A stretch of 64,000 nucleotides of DNA from Verrucomicrobiota bacterium (GCA_025353105.1 JANXRG010000088.1:1-64000); one strand, 5' to 3'. Positions 42,837 to 52,790 are shown, numbered from the stretch's first letter. The notes: generated by a model not told the origin, from the sequence alone. Numbers and translations are program-made.

Positions 42837-43877
42837 AAGCTCCATCTCTGCTTGCGAACCGCGAGGCGGCTTCAGGCCGAGCTTTGCGTAAGCCTTGGGC
42901 AACGCGACGCGACCCTGCGGCGTGCGCATCACATAACCCTGCATGATCAAATACGGCTCGTGCACCTCCTCGAGCGTGCCGGCTTCCTCGCCCACCGCGA
43001 CGGCGAGCGACTGGATTCCCACCGGGCTGCCCGAGAATTTGTAAATCAACGCTTCGATCACCCGCTTGTCCATTTCGTCGAACCCATCTGAGTCGATGTC
43101 GCGCATGGCCAGCGCGGCATCCGCCACCTCGCGCGTCACGCGCCCCTGCGCGCGCACCTGCGCGAAGTCGCGCACCCAGCGCAGATGGTTGTTCGCGATG
43201 CGCGGAGTCCCGCGAGACCGCCTGGCAATCTCGAGCGCGCCGCCCGAATCGCACGGCAGCCCGAGCAGGCCCGCGCTGCGCAGCACGATGCCCTGCAATT
43301 CCTCCGCCGAATAATAATCGAGCCGCGCGTCCATCCCGAAGCGCGAGCGCAGCGGCGCGCTGAGCATGCCCGAGCGCGTGGTCGCGCCGATCAGCGTGAA
43401 GCGCGGCAGATTCAATCGAACCGACCGCGCGTTGGGCCCGCCGTCGATGATGATGTCGAGCTTGTAGTCCTCCATCGCGGGATAGAGGTATTCTTCGATC
43501 GTGGCCTGCAGCCGGTGGATTTCGTCGATGAACAGCACGTCGCCCCGCTCGAGCGTTGTGAGCAAGCCGGCGAGGTCACCCGCCTTCTCGATCACCGGGC
43601 CGCTGGTGCTTTTGATGTTCACGCCCATCGCGTTGGCGATGATGTAGGCGAGGGTGGTCTTGCCGAGGCCAGGCGGGCCGGAAAGGAGAATATGCTCGAG
43701 CGCGTCGCCTCGCTGGGTGGCGGCGGCCACGAGCAGCTCGATGCGTTCTCGCACCTTGGGCTGGCCGGCAAATTCACCGAAGGCCGGCGGGCGCAAGGAG
43801 ATATCGAACGGCGTATCGGGCGGATCGGCGAAATCCGGGTTGGGGGGAGGAACGTCCACGCCGCGATTTAATCGCAA
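42834..43877 (-). CDS. ruvB: Holliday junction branch-migration ATPase RuvB
   Basis: A 341-347-residue AAA+ motor. Walker A is [13 protein letters not shown], Walker B is [11 protein letters not shown], and the sensor region is [21 protein letters not shown]. The winged-helix C-terminus is complete ([17 protein letters not shown]). It drives Holliday junctions with RuvA. No ATG lies at the start: TTG at 43877 or GTG at 43859 are the options, and the GTG gives a usual N-terminal length. ruvA and ruvC are not adjacent. Confidence 0.95.
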   Translation of the reverse strand: MRLNRGVDVPPPNPDFADPPDTPFDISLRPPAFGEFAGQPKVRERIELLVAAATQRGDALEHILLSGPPGLGKTTLAYIIANAMGVNIKSTSGPVIEKAGDLAGLLTTLERGDVLFIDEIHRLQATIEEYLYPAMEDYKLDIIIDGGPNARSVRLNLPRFTLIGATTRSGMLSAPLRSRFGMDARLDYYSAEELQGIVLRSAGLLGLPCDSGGALEIARRSRGTPRIANNHLRWVRDFAQVRAQGRVTREVADAALAMRDIDSDGFDEMDKRVIEALIYKFSGSPVGIQSLAVAVGEEAGTLEEVHEPYLIMQGYVMRTPQGRVALPKAYAKLGLKPPRGSQAEMEL

Positions 43878-43942
43878 AGCCGCGCCCGCGCAAAGGGTGC
43901 TCTGGCCAAAGCGTCAGGCGGTGATAGCTTTTGCCGCTCTCC

Positions 43943-45286
43943 ATGAATCGTTTTGTCGTTGGACTCGCTCTCGCGGTCGTCGGGTTTGCCTCCGCTTCCC
44001 CGTTGCTGGCACAAAAGGAAAAGGCCGCCGCGCCGCCCCCGGGGGCCCTGAAGGCGGACGATGACGTGCAGTCGAAAATCGACAAGGACGAGGACAACGC
44101 CTACTCGAACATCGCCCTCATCGCCCGGGCCCTCCAGCTCATCCGCCAGGACTACGTGGACGGAAAGAAAATCACCTATCGCGAGCTCACCTACGGCGCG
44201 CTCCGCGGCATGCTCGCCGCCCTCGATCCGCACTCGCAGTTCATGGAGCCGGACAATTTCAAGGAAATGCAGGACGATACGCGCAGCCGTTACGACGGAC
44301 TCGGGCTCGTCGTCTCCACGCGCGACGGCGCCCTGACGGTCGTGACCCCGATCGACGGCGGTCCCGCCGCCAAGGCCGGACTGCTGTCCGGCGACATCAT
44401 CGTGAAGATCAACGGCCAGTCGACCGAGAAGCTGCAGGTCAGCGAGGCCGTGTCGATGCTGAAAGGAAAGCCAAACGACAAGGTGACGATCACCATATTG
44501 CGCACGTCGAATCGTGAAGTGAAGGACTTCGTTCTGACCCGGACCGAGATCAAAGTGGAGAGCGTGAAGGACGCCCGGTTGCTGACGAGCGAATCGAACG
44601 GTACGGGCCACAAGATCGGCTACGTGCGCATCACCCAATTCAACGAGCCGACCGCCGAGGAGCTCGCGAAGAAACTCGATGAGTTGCAAAAAAACGGCAT
44701 GGACGCGCTGGTGCTCGACCTGCGCAACAATCCCGGCGGCCTGCTCAACAGCGCGGTCGACGTCTGCGGACTGTTCGTTGCGCCCGGCACGATGGTTTGC
44801 TACACCGATGGCCGCGCGCCGTCCGCCAATCGGATCTACCGGACGGCCACCTCCGCGAAGCCCCGCCTCGATTTTCCGATCGCGGTCCTGATCAATAATG
44901 GCAGCGCGAGCGGCGCTGAAATCGTCGCGGGCGCGCTCAAGGATTTGAATCGCGCAATCCTGGTGGGCGAGAAAACCTTCGGTAAGGGATCGGTGCAAAG
45001 CGTGATCCAGATGCCCGATAATTCGGCACTGCGATTGACGACCGCAAAATATTTCACCCCCAGCCGCCAGGTCATTCACGAGCGCGGCATCGAGCCGAAC
45101 ATCCGGTCGGTTCCCACGCCCGAGCAGGAGCGCGCCCTCCTGATCCGCCGCAACGCCGAGGGTCTGACGGAGGTCGAGCGCCGCGAGGCCGACGGCATCA
45201 AGGACCCGCAATTGGATCGCGCGGTCGATGCGCTGAAGGGGATGATGATCTACCGTCAGCAGATGGCGTCGAAGAAGACGCCCTGA
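43943..45286 (+). CDS. Carboxy-terminal processing protease (S41 family)
   Basis: A 447-residue exported serine protease. A signal peptide (VVGLALAVVGFASASPLLAQ) is followed by a PDZ domain (GLGLVVSTRDGALTVV, LSGDIIVKINGQ) near 115-195. The catalytic Ser is in NNGSASGAEIVAGAL and the Lys in VGEKTFGKGSVQ, as in CtpA and Prc. It trims or degrades periplasmic proteins from the C-terminus. ATG at 43943. It is divergent from ruvB by 65 bases. Confidence 0.93.
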   Translation: MNRFVVGLALAVVGFASASPLLAQKEKAAAPPPGALKADDDVQSKIDKDEDNAYSNIALIARALQLIRQDYVDGKKITYRELTYGALRGMLAALDPHSQFMEPDNFKEMQDDTRSRYDGLGLVVSTRDGALTVVTPIDGGPAAKAGLLSGDIIVKINGQSTEKLQVSEAVSMLKGKPNDKVTITILRTSNREVKDFVLTRTEIKVESVKDARLLTSESNGTGHKIGYVRITQFNEPTAEELAKKLDELQKNGMDALVLDLRNNPGGLLNSAVDVCGLFVAPGTMVCYTDGRAPSANRIYRTATSAKPRLDFPIAVLINNGSASGAEIVAGALKDLNRAILVGEKTFGKGSVQSVIQMPDNSALRLTTAKYFTPSRQVIHERGIEPNIRSVPTPEQERALLIRRNAEGLTEVERREADGIKDPQLDRAVDALKGMMIYRQQMASKKTP

Positions 45287-45290
45287 GGGA

Positions 45291-45531
45291 AAAACTCGAA
45301 GTTCGAAACTCGAAGGAAGTTTCAATCGGCGTTGCTCGGGGGCAGACATCACCGGCGCGGGGGCAGGATCGTGCCCTTGCATTGCTCTCACGAAGGGTGT
45401 TGAGGACTTTATGCCTGATGGGCAGTGCTCGAAGTCAGCGCGAGAGGGAAGAATCGAAAAATGACCACGCGGAGGTCTTTCTCCCTTTTCCTGCTTTCCC
45501 CACTTCCTTTGCGTTTCGCTCTTCGAGTTTC
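45291..45531. repeat. Composite TCGAA-hairpin element between convergent ctp and acyltransferase genes
   Basis: The left arm AACTCGAAGTTCGAAACTCG (from 45294) matches an inverted right arm near 45516-45531 (CGCTCTTCGAGTTTCC). About 200 bases of mixed sequence lie between and hold no evident gene. Confidence 0.6.
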
Positions 45532-45536
45532 CTGCG

Positions 45537-46673
45537 CTAGCGGGTGGGCAGCTTCTTCGTGTCGCCAAGGACTCTTTCGAGCGCGGCGTTGGCAAATTTC
45601 TCGAGGAGGATGCCCCACGTGCTTAGGACGATGAGGACGACGACGACAATCCCGAGGAACGTCCACGCGTGGACGTCCCGGAGCTGCAGACCCAGCCAGA
45701 TCACATAGGGCTGGTGCACGAGATAGACGCCGTAGGAAAACGCGCCGACGAGCCCAATCCATTTCGCCACAAAGCTCCATTTCTCCAACAGCCCCGACAC
45801 GCCAACGACGCAAAGAAAACAACAGGCTCCGGTCCACAGGTCGGCCCAGATGTAGGGCGTGACGCCCGAATAGAAAAACGGCGCGACAAAGTATAATCCG
45901 AGTCCGGCGACCAGTCCCGCGCCGCCGAGAAGCCAGCGCTCGATCCGGGCGGGATCGGCGAGATGCAGCATGCCCAGCACCATGCCGAGCGCGAATTCCG
46001 GCAGCCGCGAAATGCCGTTGCCGCCCAGGATCCACGATCCATTCGACTGCCAGACTTCGAGCAGCATGTAGCGCATGCCGAAACCGACCGCGAAAGCCAG
46101 CAGGAGGAAACCGAGAAGGCCGATTTTCCGCATCGTCACGAAGAGAATCGGAAAAATGAAATAGAGCTGAATCAGCATCGCGAAGTACCACCACGCGGCG
46201 TTCAGATACATGAAGTTCATCTGGATATCGATCATCCGCAGACCCGACAGGCTGATGAAGATGCGCGAATCCACCGGCTCCAACCGGGCGACGAACGGCG
46301 AGACGACATAGACGAGGTGCGCGAGCCAATACATCGGGAACAACCGGACGAAACGGGAGCGATACCATTCCCCCCAGGCGATCGGCGCCTTGGCGGCCCG
46401 TCGCGCCGTGGCCGCGGCCAGCGACCAGCCGCTCACGATGATAAAGAGCCCGACCGCGTGAAAGCCGCATTGCGAAATGGCGTACCAGACGAGCTTCCCG
46501 CAGGTCGTCAGTGCGGCGGCGGCGTTGTCCCAGCCGTGTTCCCCCGCGACTTCGGAAACAAAATTCCCCGACATCGGCGACGGCGCCTCACGGACGGTCG
46601 TGAAGAAATGAAAATAGACGACCCACAGGATGGCAAGTCCTTTGGCGATATCGAGCCAGAGCAGGCGTTTCAT
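45537..46673 (-). CDS. Acyltransferase-3 family membrane protein
   Basis: A 378-residue membrane protein with about ten hydrophobic segments. The N-terminal motif LDIAKGLAILWVVYFHF contains the conserved His of the acyltransferase-3 (OafA/NodX) family. A second conserved region is YRSRFVRLFPMYWLAHLVY. These proteins O-acetylate or acylate polysaccharides and envelope glycans. The target is unknown. A lone gene with ATG at 46673. Confidence 0.87.
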   Translation of the reverse strand: MKRLLWLDIAKGLAILWVVYFHFFTTVREAPSPMSGNFVSEVAGEHGWDNAAAALTTCGKLVWYAISQCGFHAVGLFIIVSGWSLAAATARRAAKAPIAWGEWYRSRFVRLFPMYWLAHLVYVVSPFVARLEPVDSRIFISLSGLRMIDIQMNFMYLNAAWWYFAMLIQLYFIFPILFVTMRKIGLLGFLLLAFAVGFGMRYMLLEVWQSNGSWILGGNGISRLPEFALGMVLGMLHLADPARIERWLLGGAGLVAGLGLYFVAPFFYSGVTPYIWADLWTGACCFLCVVGVSGLLEKWSFVAKWIGLVGAFSYGVYLVHQPYVIWLGLQLRDVHAWTFLGIVVVVLIVLSTWGILLEKFANAALERVLGDTKKLPTR

Positions 46674-46752
46674 GACGGGGGCAAAAACCGTCTAACAGTG
46701 CCCCGCCGCCAAACCAACGAGAATCTTCCGCGCCCGCTCCTTTCGCCAGCGA

Positions 46753-47796
46753 TCAGGCCGGCACCGCGATGCTCGGCGTCTCGTAGGTCACGAGCGAGAG
46801 ATGATTCGAGAGGAGCAGTTCGCCGATCACCTTGTAGTAGTCGAGCTCGTTGACCGAGAGATGATGATACAACTCACCGACCGTCATCGGGGTGCTGTAA
46901 CAGACCTGCCAGATGGCTTCCGCCAGCCAGCGCAGATCATCGAAGATCGACTCTTCGCCGTCCCAAATGAGATTCAGCTTCGAACGCCGGACCACGCACG
47001 CCGGGTCCGGGGCGCCCTCGAGGACCTCCTTGAATTCGTCGCGATATTGCAGCGCCGTGATGAGCATGTCCGTCGGGTGACGCTTGACGATTTCCCCGCC
47101 GCGAAGATTGACGGGGGGCTCGTCGCAGAGCTGGAAGGAAAACGTCCCGGTCAGCTTGTCGTGAAGGAAGAGCTGCCAGAACGCCTGTTCGCCCAGCAAG
47201 TTGAAGTACTGGCCGAATTTCGGCTCGCCGCGCTCGAAGTAGAACGAACCCACCTTTTCGCCCTTGGTGTTGATGATCGACAGCTCGCCGGTCTGCGACG
47301 AATTCAGCACCGTTTGATAAATCGTGACGAGGTCGAAATTTGCAAGGTTTCCGCTCAGCTCGAGACAGTTTGACTGCATGAAAGTCATGTCGCTCACCTG
47401 AATCAGGCGGCTGGCGAGCTGCGTCGAAATGTAATAAAAAAATGCCGGCACCCGGCGCATCAATTCCGGAAAAGACCGCTTCCGAAAGCACTGCAAGCTG
47501 GTGGACTCACAAGCCTTGAACGAATTGCGGCTGGGAATCCCGCTCATCGCGCTCGTTTCGCCGAACATGTCGCCCCGCGAGAGGTAGCTCATGGCTTGAC
47601 CCTCGGAGCGCTGGGGGTCGCCGTGAATCACCTCCACCGCGCCGCGATTGATGATGTACAGGGCGTCGCCCGCCTGATCCCCGCACTCCAGCATCGCCCC
47701 CTCCTCGAGGTGGACCACCTGCGAAAGCTCACCCAGCGCTTTCAACTCGATCGGTCGAAGCGAAGTGACAAAAGTAAAGAAGTCGCTCTTGGCCAT
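46753..47796 (-). CDS. cNMP-binding domain protein with DUF4388 (PATAN-type) region
   Basis: A 347-residue cytosolic protein. Residues 10-125 form a cyclic-nucleotide-binding fold (EGAMLECGDQAGDALYIINR; LSRGDMFGETSAMSG). The classic Arg of the phosphate cassette is replaced near IPSRNSF, so ligand identity is open. Residues 160-260 fit DUF4388/PATAN (FDLVTIYQTVLNSSQTGELSI, GSFYFERGEPKFGQY), a domain often seen in gliding or polarity regulators. ATG at 47796 opens just before the cNMP fold; an upstream frame is longer but atypical. Confidence 0.78.
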   Translation of the reverse strand: MAKSDFFTFVTSLRPIELKALGELSQVVHLEEGAMLECGDQAGDALYIINRGAVEVIHGDPQRSEGQAMSYLSRGDMFGETSAMSGIPSRNSFKACESTSLQCFRKRSFPELMRRVPAFFYYISTQLASRLIQVSDMTFMQSNCLELSGNLANFDLVTIYQTVLNSSQTGELSIINTKGEKVGSFYFERGEPKFGQYFNLLGEQAFWQLFLHDKLTGTFSFQLCDEPPVNLRGGEIVKRHPTDMLITALQYRDEFKEVLEGAPDPACVVRRSKLNLIWDGEESIFDDLRWLAEAIWQVCYSTPMTVGELYHHLSVNELDYYKVIGELLLSNHLSLVTYETPSIAVPA

Positions 47797-47935
47797 GTGC
47801 ACCGGTTGGTTTTTTTCGGCAAAATCAAGAAAGGAGCAGGATTCAGTCCAAGCCTCGGAACGAATCCGAAACACGCATAGGATTTTACACCGCGCCCGCG
47901 CCCGGCCGATGCCTCACGGTGGGTGCGGGACGAAA

Positions 47936-49129
47936 CTAACCCCGCAAAGCGCCCGCCAGCCCAGCGATTGCCTGTCCCAGGGCAGTGATTTGGTCGGGTG
48001 TGTGGCGGGAGGTGACGGCCAGCCGCAGCCGCGCGGAACCTTGGGGGACGGTGGGATAACGGATGGCCGGGGCGAGGAATCCGCGATCCGCCAGCCGGGC
48101 TGCCACTTCCATGGCCAGCGCCTCAGGACCGACTATCCACGGAAAGATGGCACTACCGGCGCCGCGCGGCGTCTTTTGCGACGGTCCGGGAGCTTTCGGC
48201 AATTGGGCCGCGAGATGGCGGATGTTCTGCCAGAGCGTGAGGCGGCGCTGCTCGCCCTCGTCCGACATCAGCAGTTCCAGCGACGCCAGCGAGGCCGCCG
48301 CCAGCGCGGGCGGCTGGGCGGTGGAAAAGACGAAACTGCGCGCGCGGTTGATGAGCAGATCGACCAGCGAGTGTCGGCCGGCAAGATAACCCCCGGACAC
48401 ACCGATCGCCTTGCTCATCGTGCCCATGAGGATGTCGACCTCCCGCGCCACCTCGCACTCGTGCGCGAGGCCGCGACCGTTCCGGCCAATCACGCCCACC
48501 GCGTGCGCCTCATCGAGCAACAGCAGCGCGCCGTATTTTTTCTTCAAAGCCACGAGATCCCGGACGGGGGCGCGATCGCCATCCATGCTGAAGACCGATT
48601 CCGTGCAGACGATTGTGCGCGCGCCGGGGTGCTCGGCATGAGCCCATTGCAGCAGACTCTCGAGCTTGCCGAGATGATTGTGCGGAAACACGCGCAGGGT
48701 CGCGCGGCAGCTTCGCGCGGCGTCGATCAGGGAGGCATGCGCGAGCTTGTCCAGGATGACGACGTCGTCGGGTCCGGCCAGTGCGCTCAGCGCGCCGTGC
48801 GCCGCCGCATAGCCGCTGGAAAAACTGAGCGCGGCCTCGGCGCCCTTGAAGCGCGCCAGCGTTTCCTCGAGGCGCAAATGGATCGGCAGCGTGCCGCAGA
48901 CCAGTCGCGACGCGCCCGCGCCCACCCCGTATTCGTCGATCGCCGCCTTCGCCGCATCGCGCAGGGCGGGATGGCCGGAGAGCCCGAGATAATCATTCGA
49001 GGCAAAATTAATCATCGGCCGGCCCACGGGCGCGACCGAACCATCGGGCGAGAGCGTCATCTCGCGCAACCGCCGGTGCAACGAGCGCGCCCGGAGTTCG
49101 GTCAGATCATCAAGGAACGGATCGTTCAT
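47936..49129 (-). CDS. BioF-like alpha-oxoamine synthase
   Basis: A 397-residue PLP enzyme, class II aminotransferase fold. Motifs are NFASNDYLGLSGHP, ASRLVCGTLPIHLRLEE and LLLLDEAHAVGVIG, with the PLP Lys in MGTMSKAIGVSGGYLAG. Family members condense amino acids with acyl-CoA: BioF makes 8-amino-7-oxononanoate for biotin, and KBL and SPT work on threonine or serine. The sequence looks closest to BioF. No other biotin genes are in the window. The ATG at 49129 is chosen over a TTG two codons earlier. Confidence 0.85.
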   Translation of the reverse strand: MNDPFLDDLTELRARSLHRRLREMTLSPDGSVAPVGRPMINFASNDYLGLSGHPALRDAAKAAIDEYGVGAGASRLVCGTLPIHLRLEETLARFKGAEAALSFSSGYAAAHGALSALAGPDDVVILDKLAHASLIDAARSCRATLRVFPHNHLGKLESLLQWAHAEHPGARTIVCTESVFSMDGDRAPVRDLVALKKKYGALLLLDEAHAVGVIGRNGRGLAHECEVAREVDILMGTMSKAIGVSGGYLAGRHSLVDLLINRARSFVFSTAQPPALAAASLASLELLMSDEGEQRRLTLWQNIRHLAAQLPKAPGPSQKTPRGAGSAIFPWIVGPEALAMEVAARLADRGFLAPAIRYPTVPQGSARLRLAVTSRHTPDQITALGQAIAGLAGALRG

Positions 49130-49275
49130 GCGCAAGGGAACACGACGCGCGAATCAGGCACTTCGCGAGGAAATAATTGGGCGCCGCAGCGAGGGCCATC
49201 TCATTTTCGCAACTTCGCCGAGATCCAACTTGCGCTTTCGAGTCCGCAAACCAATGATGCGCGACCTTGTTCCCC

Positions 49276-49734
49276 ATGAATATCGTCCCCCGCCAACTTG
49301 TTGCGACTGCGGTCGCCTGCGTTGTCCTGACCTTCTTCGTTCCCGCGGTCCGCGCCGATCAGGGCGAGATCATCAAGGAGCTCAGCGTCACGAACACCGA
49401 ACGCATCCTCGAGGCGATGAAAGTCGAATACACCGAGGTTTCGGCCGGCACCTACCGCTTTAATCTCGGCGGCTACAAGACGCTGCTCTTCAACAAAGGA
49501 AAGAACCTGCAGTTCTACGCGTCGTTCAAGAAGAAGACCACGCTCGGGCGCGTCAACGACTGGAATGCCGGCAAGCGCTACACGCGGGCGTACCTCGACA
49601 AGGATGGCGATCCGGTGCTCGAGGCGGATCTTGATCTCGAAGGGGGCGTTTCCTATGGCGCCGTGGCCGAATTTTTCAAGACGTGGGTGACGTCGGTGAA
49701 ACTGTTCACCCAGCATATCGGATTTACGAACTAG
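49276..49734 (+). CDS. Exported YbjN-domain protein
   Basis: A 152-residue protein with a signal peptide (ATAVACVVLTFFVPAVRA). The YbjN region is seen in MKVEYTEVSAGTYRFNLGGY, VNDWNAGKRYTRAYLDKDGD and LEADLDLEGGVSYGAV. YbjN proteins are poorly understood; the fold resembles secretion chaperones. ATG at 49276. The convergent neighbour dacA ends 26 bases downstream. Confidence 0.8.
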   Translation: MNIVPRQLVATAVACVVLTFFVPAVRADQGEIIKELSVTNTERILEAMKVEYTEVSAGTYRFNLGGYKTLLFNKGKNLQFYASFKKKTTLGRVNDWNAGKRYTRAYLDKDGDPVLEADLDLEGGVSYGAVAEFFKTWVTSVKLFTQHIGFTN

Positions 49735-49759
49735 CGTCGAGCCGCGGCGCGGCGCGACT

Positions 49760-50677
49760 TCATCCTTGCGTGGCCAGCGCCCAGTTCAGCAACGCGTTCG
49801 CATCCGTCCAGACGGCCTTCCGGCTCGCCATCACTACGGCGATCACATGGATTCCGTTGTAGGTGCCGCTCGCGACGAGGCAGTGCCCCGCGGCGTTCGT
49901 GTAGCCGGTCTTCATCCCGTTGCAGTACGGGTTCGCCCCCAGCACCTTGTTCGTGTTCTTGAGTTCGCGAATCCGTCCGTCGGCATATTGAAATTGAAGC
50001 GTTTGCGTCGAGACGATATTGCGAATCGTCGGATTGAAGTAGGCGTAGCGGGCGATGCGCGCGATGTCGCGCGCCGTCGAATACTGGCCGGGCGCCGGCA
50101 GACCGTTGGGATTCACGAAATGCGATCCGGTCAGTCCGAGTTGCTGCGCTTTGCGATTCATGTCGTCCGCGAATGACTCAATGCTGCCCGATTGGGAGCG
50201 CGCGAGGCACCGTGCGACATCATTCGCGCTCTTCACCAGCAACGCCTGGAGGAGGTTTCCGCGGCGATACACGTCGCCCGCCCGCAATCCCAGCTTGGTT
50301 GGTTCGCAAAACGTGTCGTCGGCTTCGACGCGAACGGGATCCCCGAGCCCTCCCCGTTCGGCCACCAGCAACGCGGTCAACAGCTTTTGCGTGCTGGCCG
50401 CCTCGCGGCGAATCTCGGCGCCCTTGTCGTAAAGCACCCGGCCCGAGCGCGGGTCCAGCACAATGGCGGACTTTGCTTCAATCAGCGGCGGCTGTGAAAG
50501 ACCGTTCTGGAATTTTACGGGCGCGTCGGGCTCCTGAACATACGCGGCCGGCGAACCGGTCCGCGCGCGACGTTTGCTCGTTGAGGATTCCCTTTTCTTG
50601 GCCGCGTCGACGCCGGAAGCAAAGGCCAGGCCGGCGAACACCGCGGAGATGACGACTAACCGAGCACGCCTGAACAC
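49760..50677 (-). CDS. D-alanyl-D-alanine carboxypeptidase, S11 family
   Basis: A 305-residue penicillin-binding protein. The signal sequence is followed by a basic Lys/Arg-rich linker. The SxxK motif is AASTQKLLTA, SxN is VKSANDVARC and KTG is NGMKTGYTNAAGH. It trims pentapeptide stems in the periplasm. It lacks the usual C-terminal amphipathic anchor and the family's second domain, so it is shorter than E. coli DacA (403 residues). The start is GTG at 50677. A divergent link to proC is not evident. Confidence 0.9.
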   Translation of the reverse strand: MFRRARLVVISAVFAGLAFASGVDAAKKRESSTSKRRARTGSPAAYVQEPDAPVKFQNGLSQPPLIEAKSAIVLDPRSGRVLYDKGAEIRREAASTQKLLTALLVAERGGLGDPVRVEADDTFCEPTKLGLRAGDVYRRGNLLQALLVKSANDVARCLARSQSGSIESFADDMNRKAQQLGLTGSHFVNPNGLPAPGQYSTARDIARIARYAYFNPTIRNIVSTQTLQFQYADGRIRELKNTNKVLGANPYCNGMKTGYTNAAGHCLVASGTYNGIHVIAVVMASRKAVWTDANALLNWALATQG

Positions 50678-50752
50678 GGCGAACCGAATAGCGCAAATGT
50701 TGCTGAAATCAACGGGGCGCCCGTCAAAAAAATGCGATTCCGGATTCCGCGG

Positions 50753-51553
50753 TCACAGCGAACCCAACTCGCGGGAGCGTTCCGTCGCGGCTCGCACCGC
50801 CCGCTGCACGGCCGAGCGGAAGCCGGCTTTTTCCAGCACCTCAAGGGCCGCCGCCGTGGTGCCGCCCGGACTCGTCACGGCCTCGCGCAGGAGCACCGGG
50901 TGTTGGCCCGTCACCCGAACCAATTCGGCCGCGCCGGCCACGGTCTGGGTCGCCAGCTGCGTCGCCAGGGCCCGCGGCAAGCCCATCAACACGCCGCCGT
51001 CCGAGAGCGCCTCGATCATCAGAAGGACATACGCCGGACCGCTCCCGCTCACACCCAGCACCGCGTCGAGCAGCGGCTCCTTCACCTCGTGGATGTCGCC
51101 CACCGCGCCAAAAATCGTCTCCACCATCTTCGCGTGTTTCAGCTCCGCCGTGGCGCCGAGTGCGTACGCCGCCGCACCCTTTCCGACCAGCGACGCAGTG
51201 TTCGGCATCACCCGCGCGAGCGGTGAGAGCGGTCCGGAGAGCGCCTGCAAATCAGCCAGTCGCACGCCGGCCGCCACGGAAATCACGAGCCGGTCGCCGA
51301 GTCCATGCGCCACGCCGCCCAGTGCGGGCGGAAGATCGTGTGGCTTGGTGGCAATGATGACGACTTCGCTCGCGCCGACGACCGCCGAGTTGTCCTCCGT
51401 GACCCGCACCCCCACCTCGCGCGCGAACCAATCGCGGCGCTTCGGCGTGCGCGCGCTGGCGATCACTTCGTCGCTGGTCGCCACGCCGGCGCGGATGACG
51501 CCTTGGGCGATGGCAGCCGCGAGCTTTCCGGCACCGATGAATCCGATTCGCAT
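50753..51553 (-). CDS. proC: Pyrroline-5-carboxylate reductase
   Basis: A 266-residue NAD(P)H enzyme in the last step of proline synthesis. The Rossmann motif is RIGFIGAGKLAAAIAQG and the conserved GVSGSGPAYVLLMIEAL and TSPGGTTAAALEVL mark the substrate and dimer site. Length is normal. ATG at 51553. It is divergent from nadA. Confidence 0.94.
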   Translation of the reverse strand: MRIGFIGAGKLAAAIAQGVIRAGVATSDEVIASARTPKRRDWFAREVGVRVTEDNSAVVGASEVVIIATKPHDLPPALGGVAHGLGDRLVISVAAGVRLADLQALSGPLSPLARVMPNTASLVGKGAAAYALGATAELKHAKMVETIFGAVGDIHEVKEPLLDAVLGVSGSGPAYVLLMIEALSDGGVLMGLPRALATQLATQTVAGAAELVRVTGQHPVLLREAVTSPGGTTAAALEVLEKAGFRSAVQRAVRAATERSRELGSL

Positions 51554-51683
51554 GGGAGGAAGAGAGTTGCGCCGCGCGACGTGGACCAGCCGCTCGGCTT
51601 CCCCAACCCTAGCCCTCATCGGCCGTTGGAATCAATCCCGCGTTGCGATTTGCGCTGTGGAAAGGAACGGCGAACTTTACCGC

Positions 51684-52640
51684 ATGGTTGCCGTCCTTGC
51701 CCCTGCCGCGCCGCGCACCTCGCTGGCCGCCGACGTCCTCCGGCTGAAGCAGGAAAGGAACGCCGTCATCCTCGCGCACAACTATCAACTGGGCGAAATC
51801 CAGGACGTGGCGGACTACGTCGGGGATTCCCTCGGATTGAGCTACGCGGCGCAGCGAGCCGACGCCGACGTCATCGTTTTCTGCGGCGTGCACTTTATGG
51901 CGGAGACCGCCAAGATCGTAAACCCCTCGAAGAAAGTCGTCCTGCCCGACCTTAATGCCGGGTGCTCGCTGGCGGATTCCTGCCCGGCGGAAAAACTGGA
52001 AACCTACCTCCACGAGCACGTCGAAAAGAATTACTACGTTGTCGCGTATATCAATTGTAGCGCGGGCGTGAAGGCTCTGAGCGACGTCATCGTCACGAGC
52101 GGCAACGCGGTCAAAATCGTCGAGCGAATTCCCCGGGACCGGAACATCCTCTTCGTCCCGGATCAAAATCTCGGCGCTTGGGTCATCGAAAAGACCGGCC
52201 GACCGATGGATTTGTGGCAGGGCAATTGTTATCTCCACATGGAGTTCACCCGCAAAAGCATCGAGCGGATCAAGGAACAGCACCCCGACGCCCCGGTTGT
52301 CGCGCACCCCGAGTGCACGCTGGCGGTCCGCCTGCTCGCCGACGAAGTGTGTTCGACCGAAAAGATGGTCGGCTACTGCCGGGAGTCGCCCGCCGACGCG
52401 ATCATCATCGTGACGGAGAGCGGCATGTTGCACCGACTGCGGCGCGAAGTGCCGGGCAAGCTGTTCATTCCTGGACCGACTGATCACTGCGCCTGCGCCG
52501 ACTGTCGCTACATGAAACTGAACACAATGGAAAAGCTGAGGGCCGCCCTTGAAAATCTGGCGCCGGAAATCATCATGCCCGAGGCCATCCGGAAGCGCGC
52601 CGAGATGCCGATTCTGCGGATGCTCGAGTGGAGCAAGTAG
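51684..52640 (+). CDS. nadA: Quinolinate synthase A
   Basis: A 318-residue [4Fe-4S] enzyme that joins iminoaspartate and dihydroxyacetone phosphate into quinolinate for NAD. Motifs: ILAHNYQLGEIQDVADYVGD at the start, VFCGVHFMAETAKI, and Fe-S cysteines in LNAGCSLADSCP, WQGNCYLHMEF and DHCACADCRYM. Normal length. ATG at 51684. Frame upstream of it is a shadow of proC. nadB and nadC are not adjacent. Confidence 0.95.
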   Translation: MVAVLAPAAPRTSLAADVLRLKQERNAVILAHNYQLGEIQDVADYVGDSLGLSYAAQRADADVIVFCGVHFMAETAKIVNPSKKVVLPDLNAGCSLADSCPAEKLETYLHEHVEKNYYVVAYINCSAGVKALSDVIVTSGNAVKIVERIPRDRNILFVPDQNLGAWVIEKTGRPMDLWQGNCYLHMEFTRKSIERIKEQHPDAPVVAHPECTLAVRLLADEVCSTEKMVGYCRESPADAIIIVTESGMLHRLRREVPGKLFIPGPTDHCACADCRYMKLNTMEKLRAALENLAPEIIMPEAIRKRAEMPILRMLEWSK

Positions 52641-52663
52641 AGCGGGAGCGACGCGATTTCTTT

Positions 52664-52743
52664 AACCACAAATTACGCAGATTTACGCAGATTTTTTGGT
52701 CCGAACTGAATCGTGGTTTTTTTAATCTGCGTGATCCGTGGTT
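52664..52743. repeat. Imperfect 20-bp inverted repeat between nadA and dsbD
   Basis: AACCACAAATTACGCAGATT (52664-52683) and AATCTGCGTGATCCGTGGTT (52724-52743) are inverted with three mismatches. The inner part also repeats TTTACGCAGATTTTTT. It resembles an AT-rich dispersed repeat found in many bacterial genomes and could terminate nadA. Confidence 0.65.
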
Positions 52744-52790
52744 TTAACTAAAACGCATCGAAGGTCCGATTGTCTGATTCTCCTCTCCTG

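Noticed and set aside
50574..51683. N-terminal extension of nadA
   Set aside because: It is antisense to proC and Arg/Ser/Thr-rich; the NadA fold starts at 51684.
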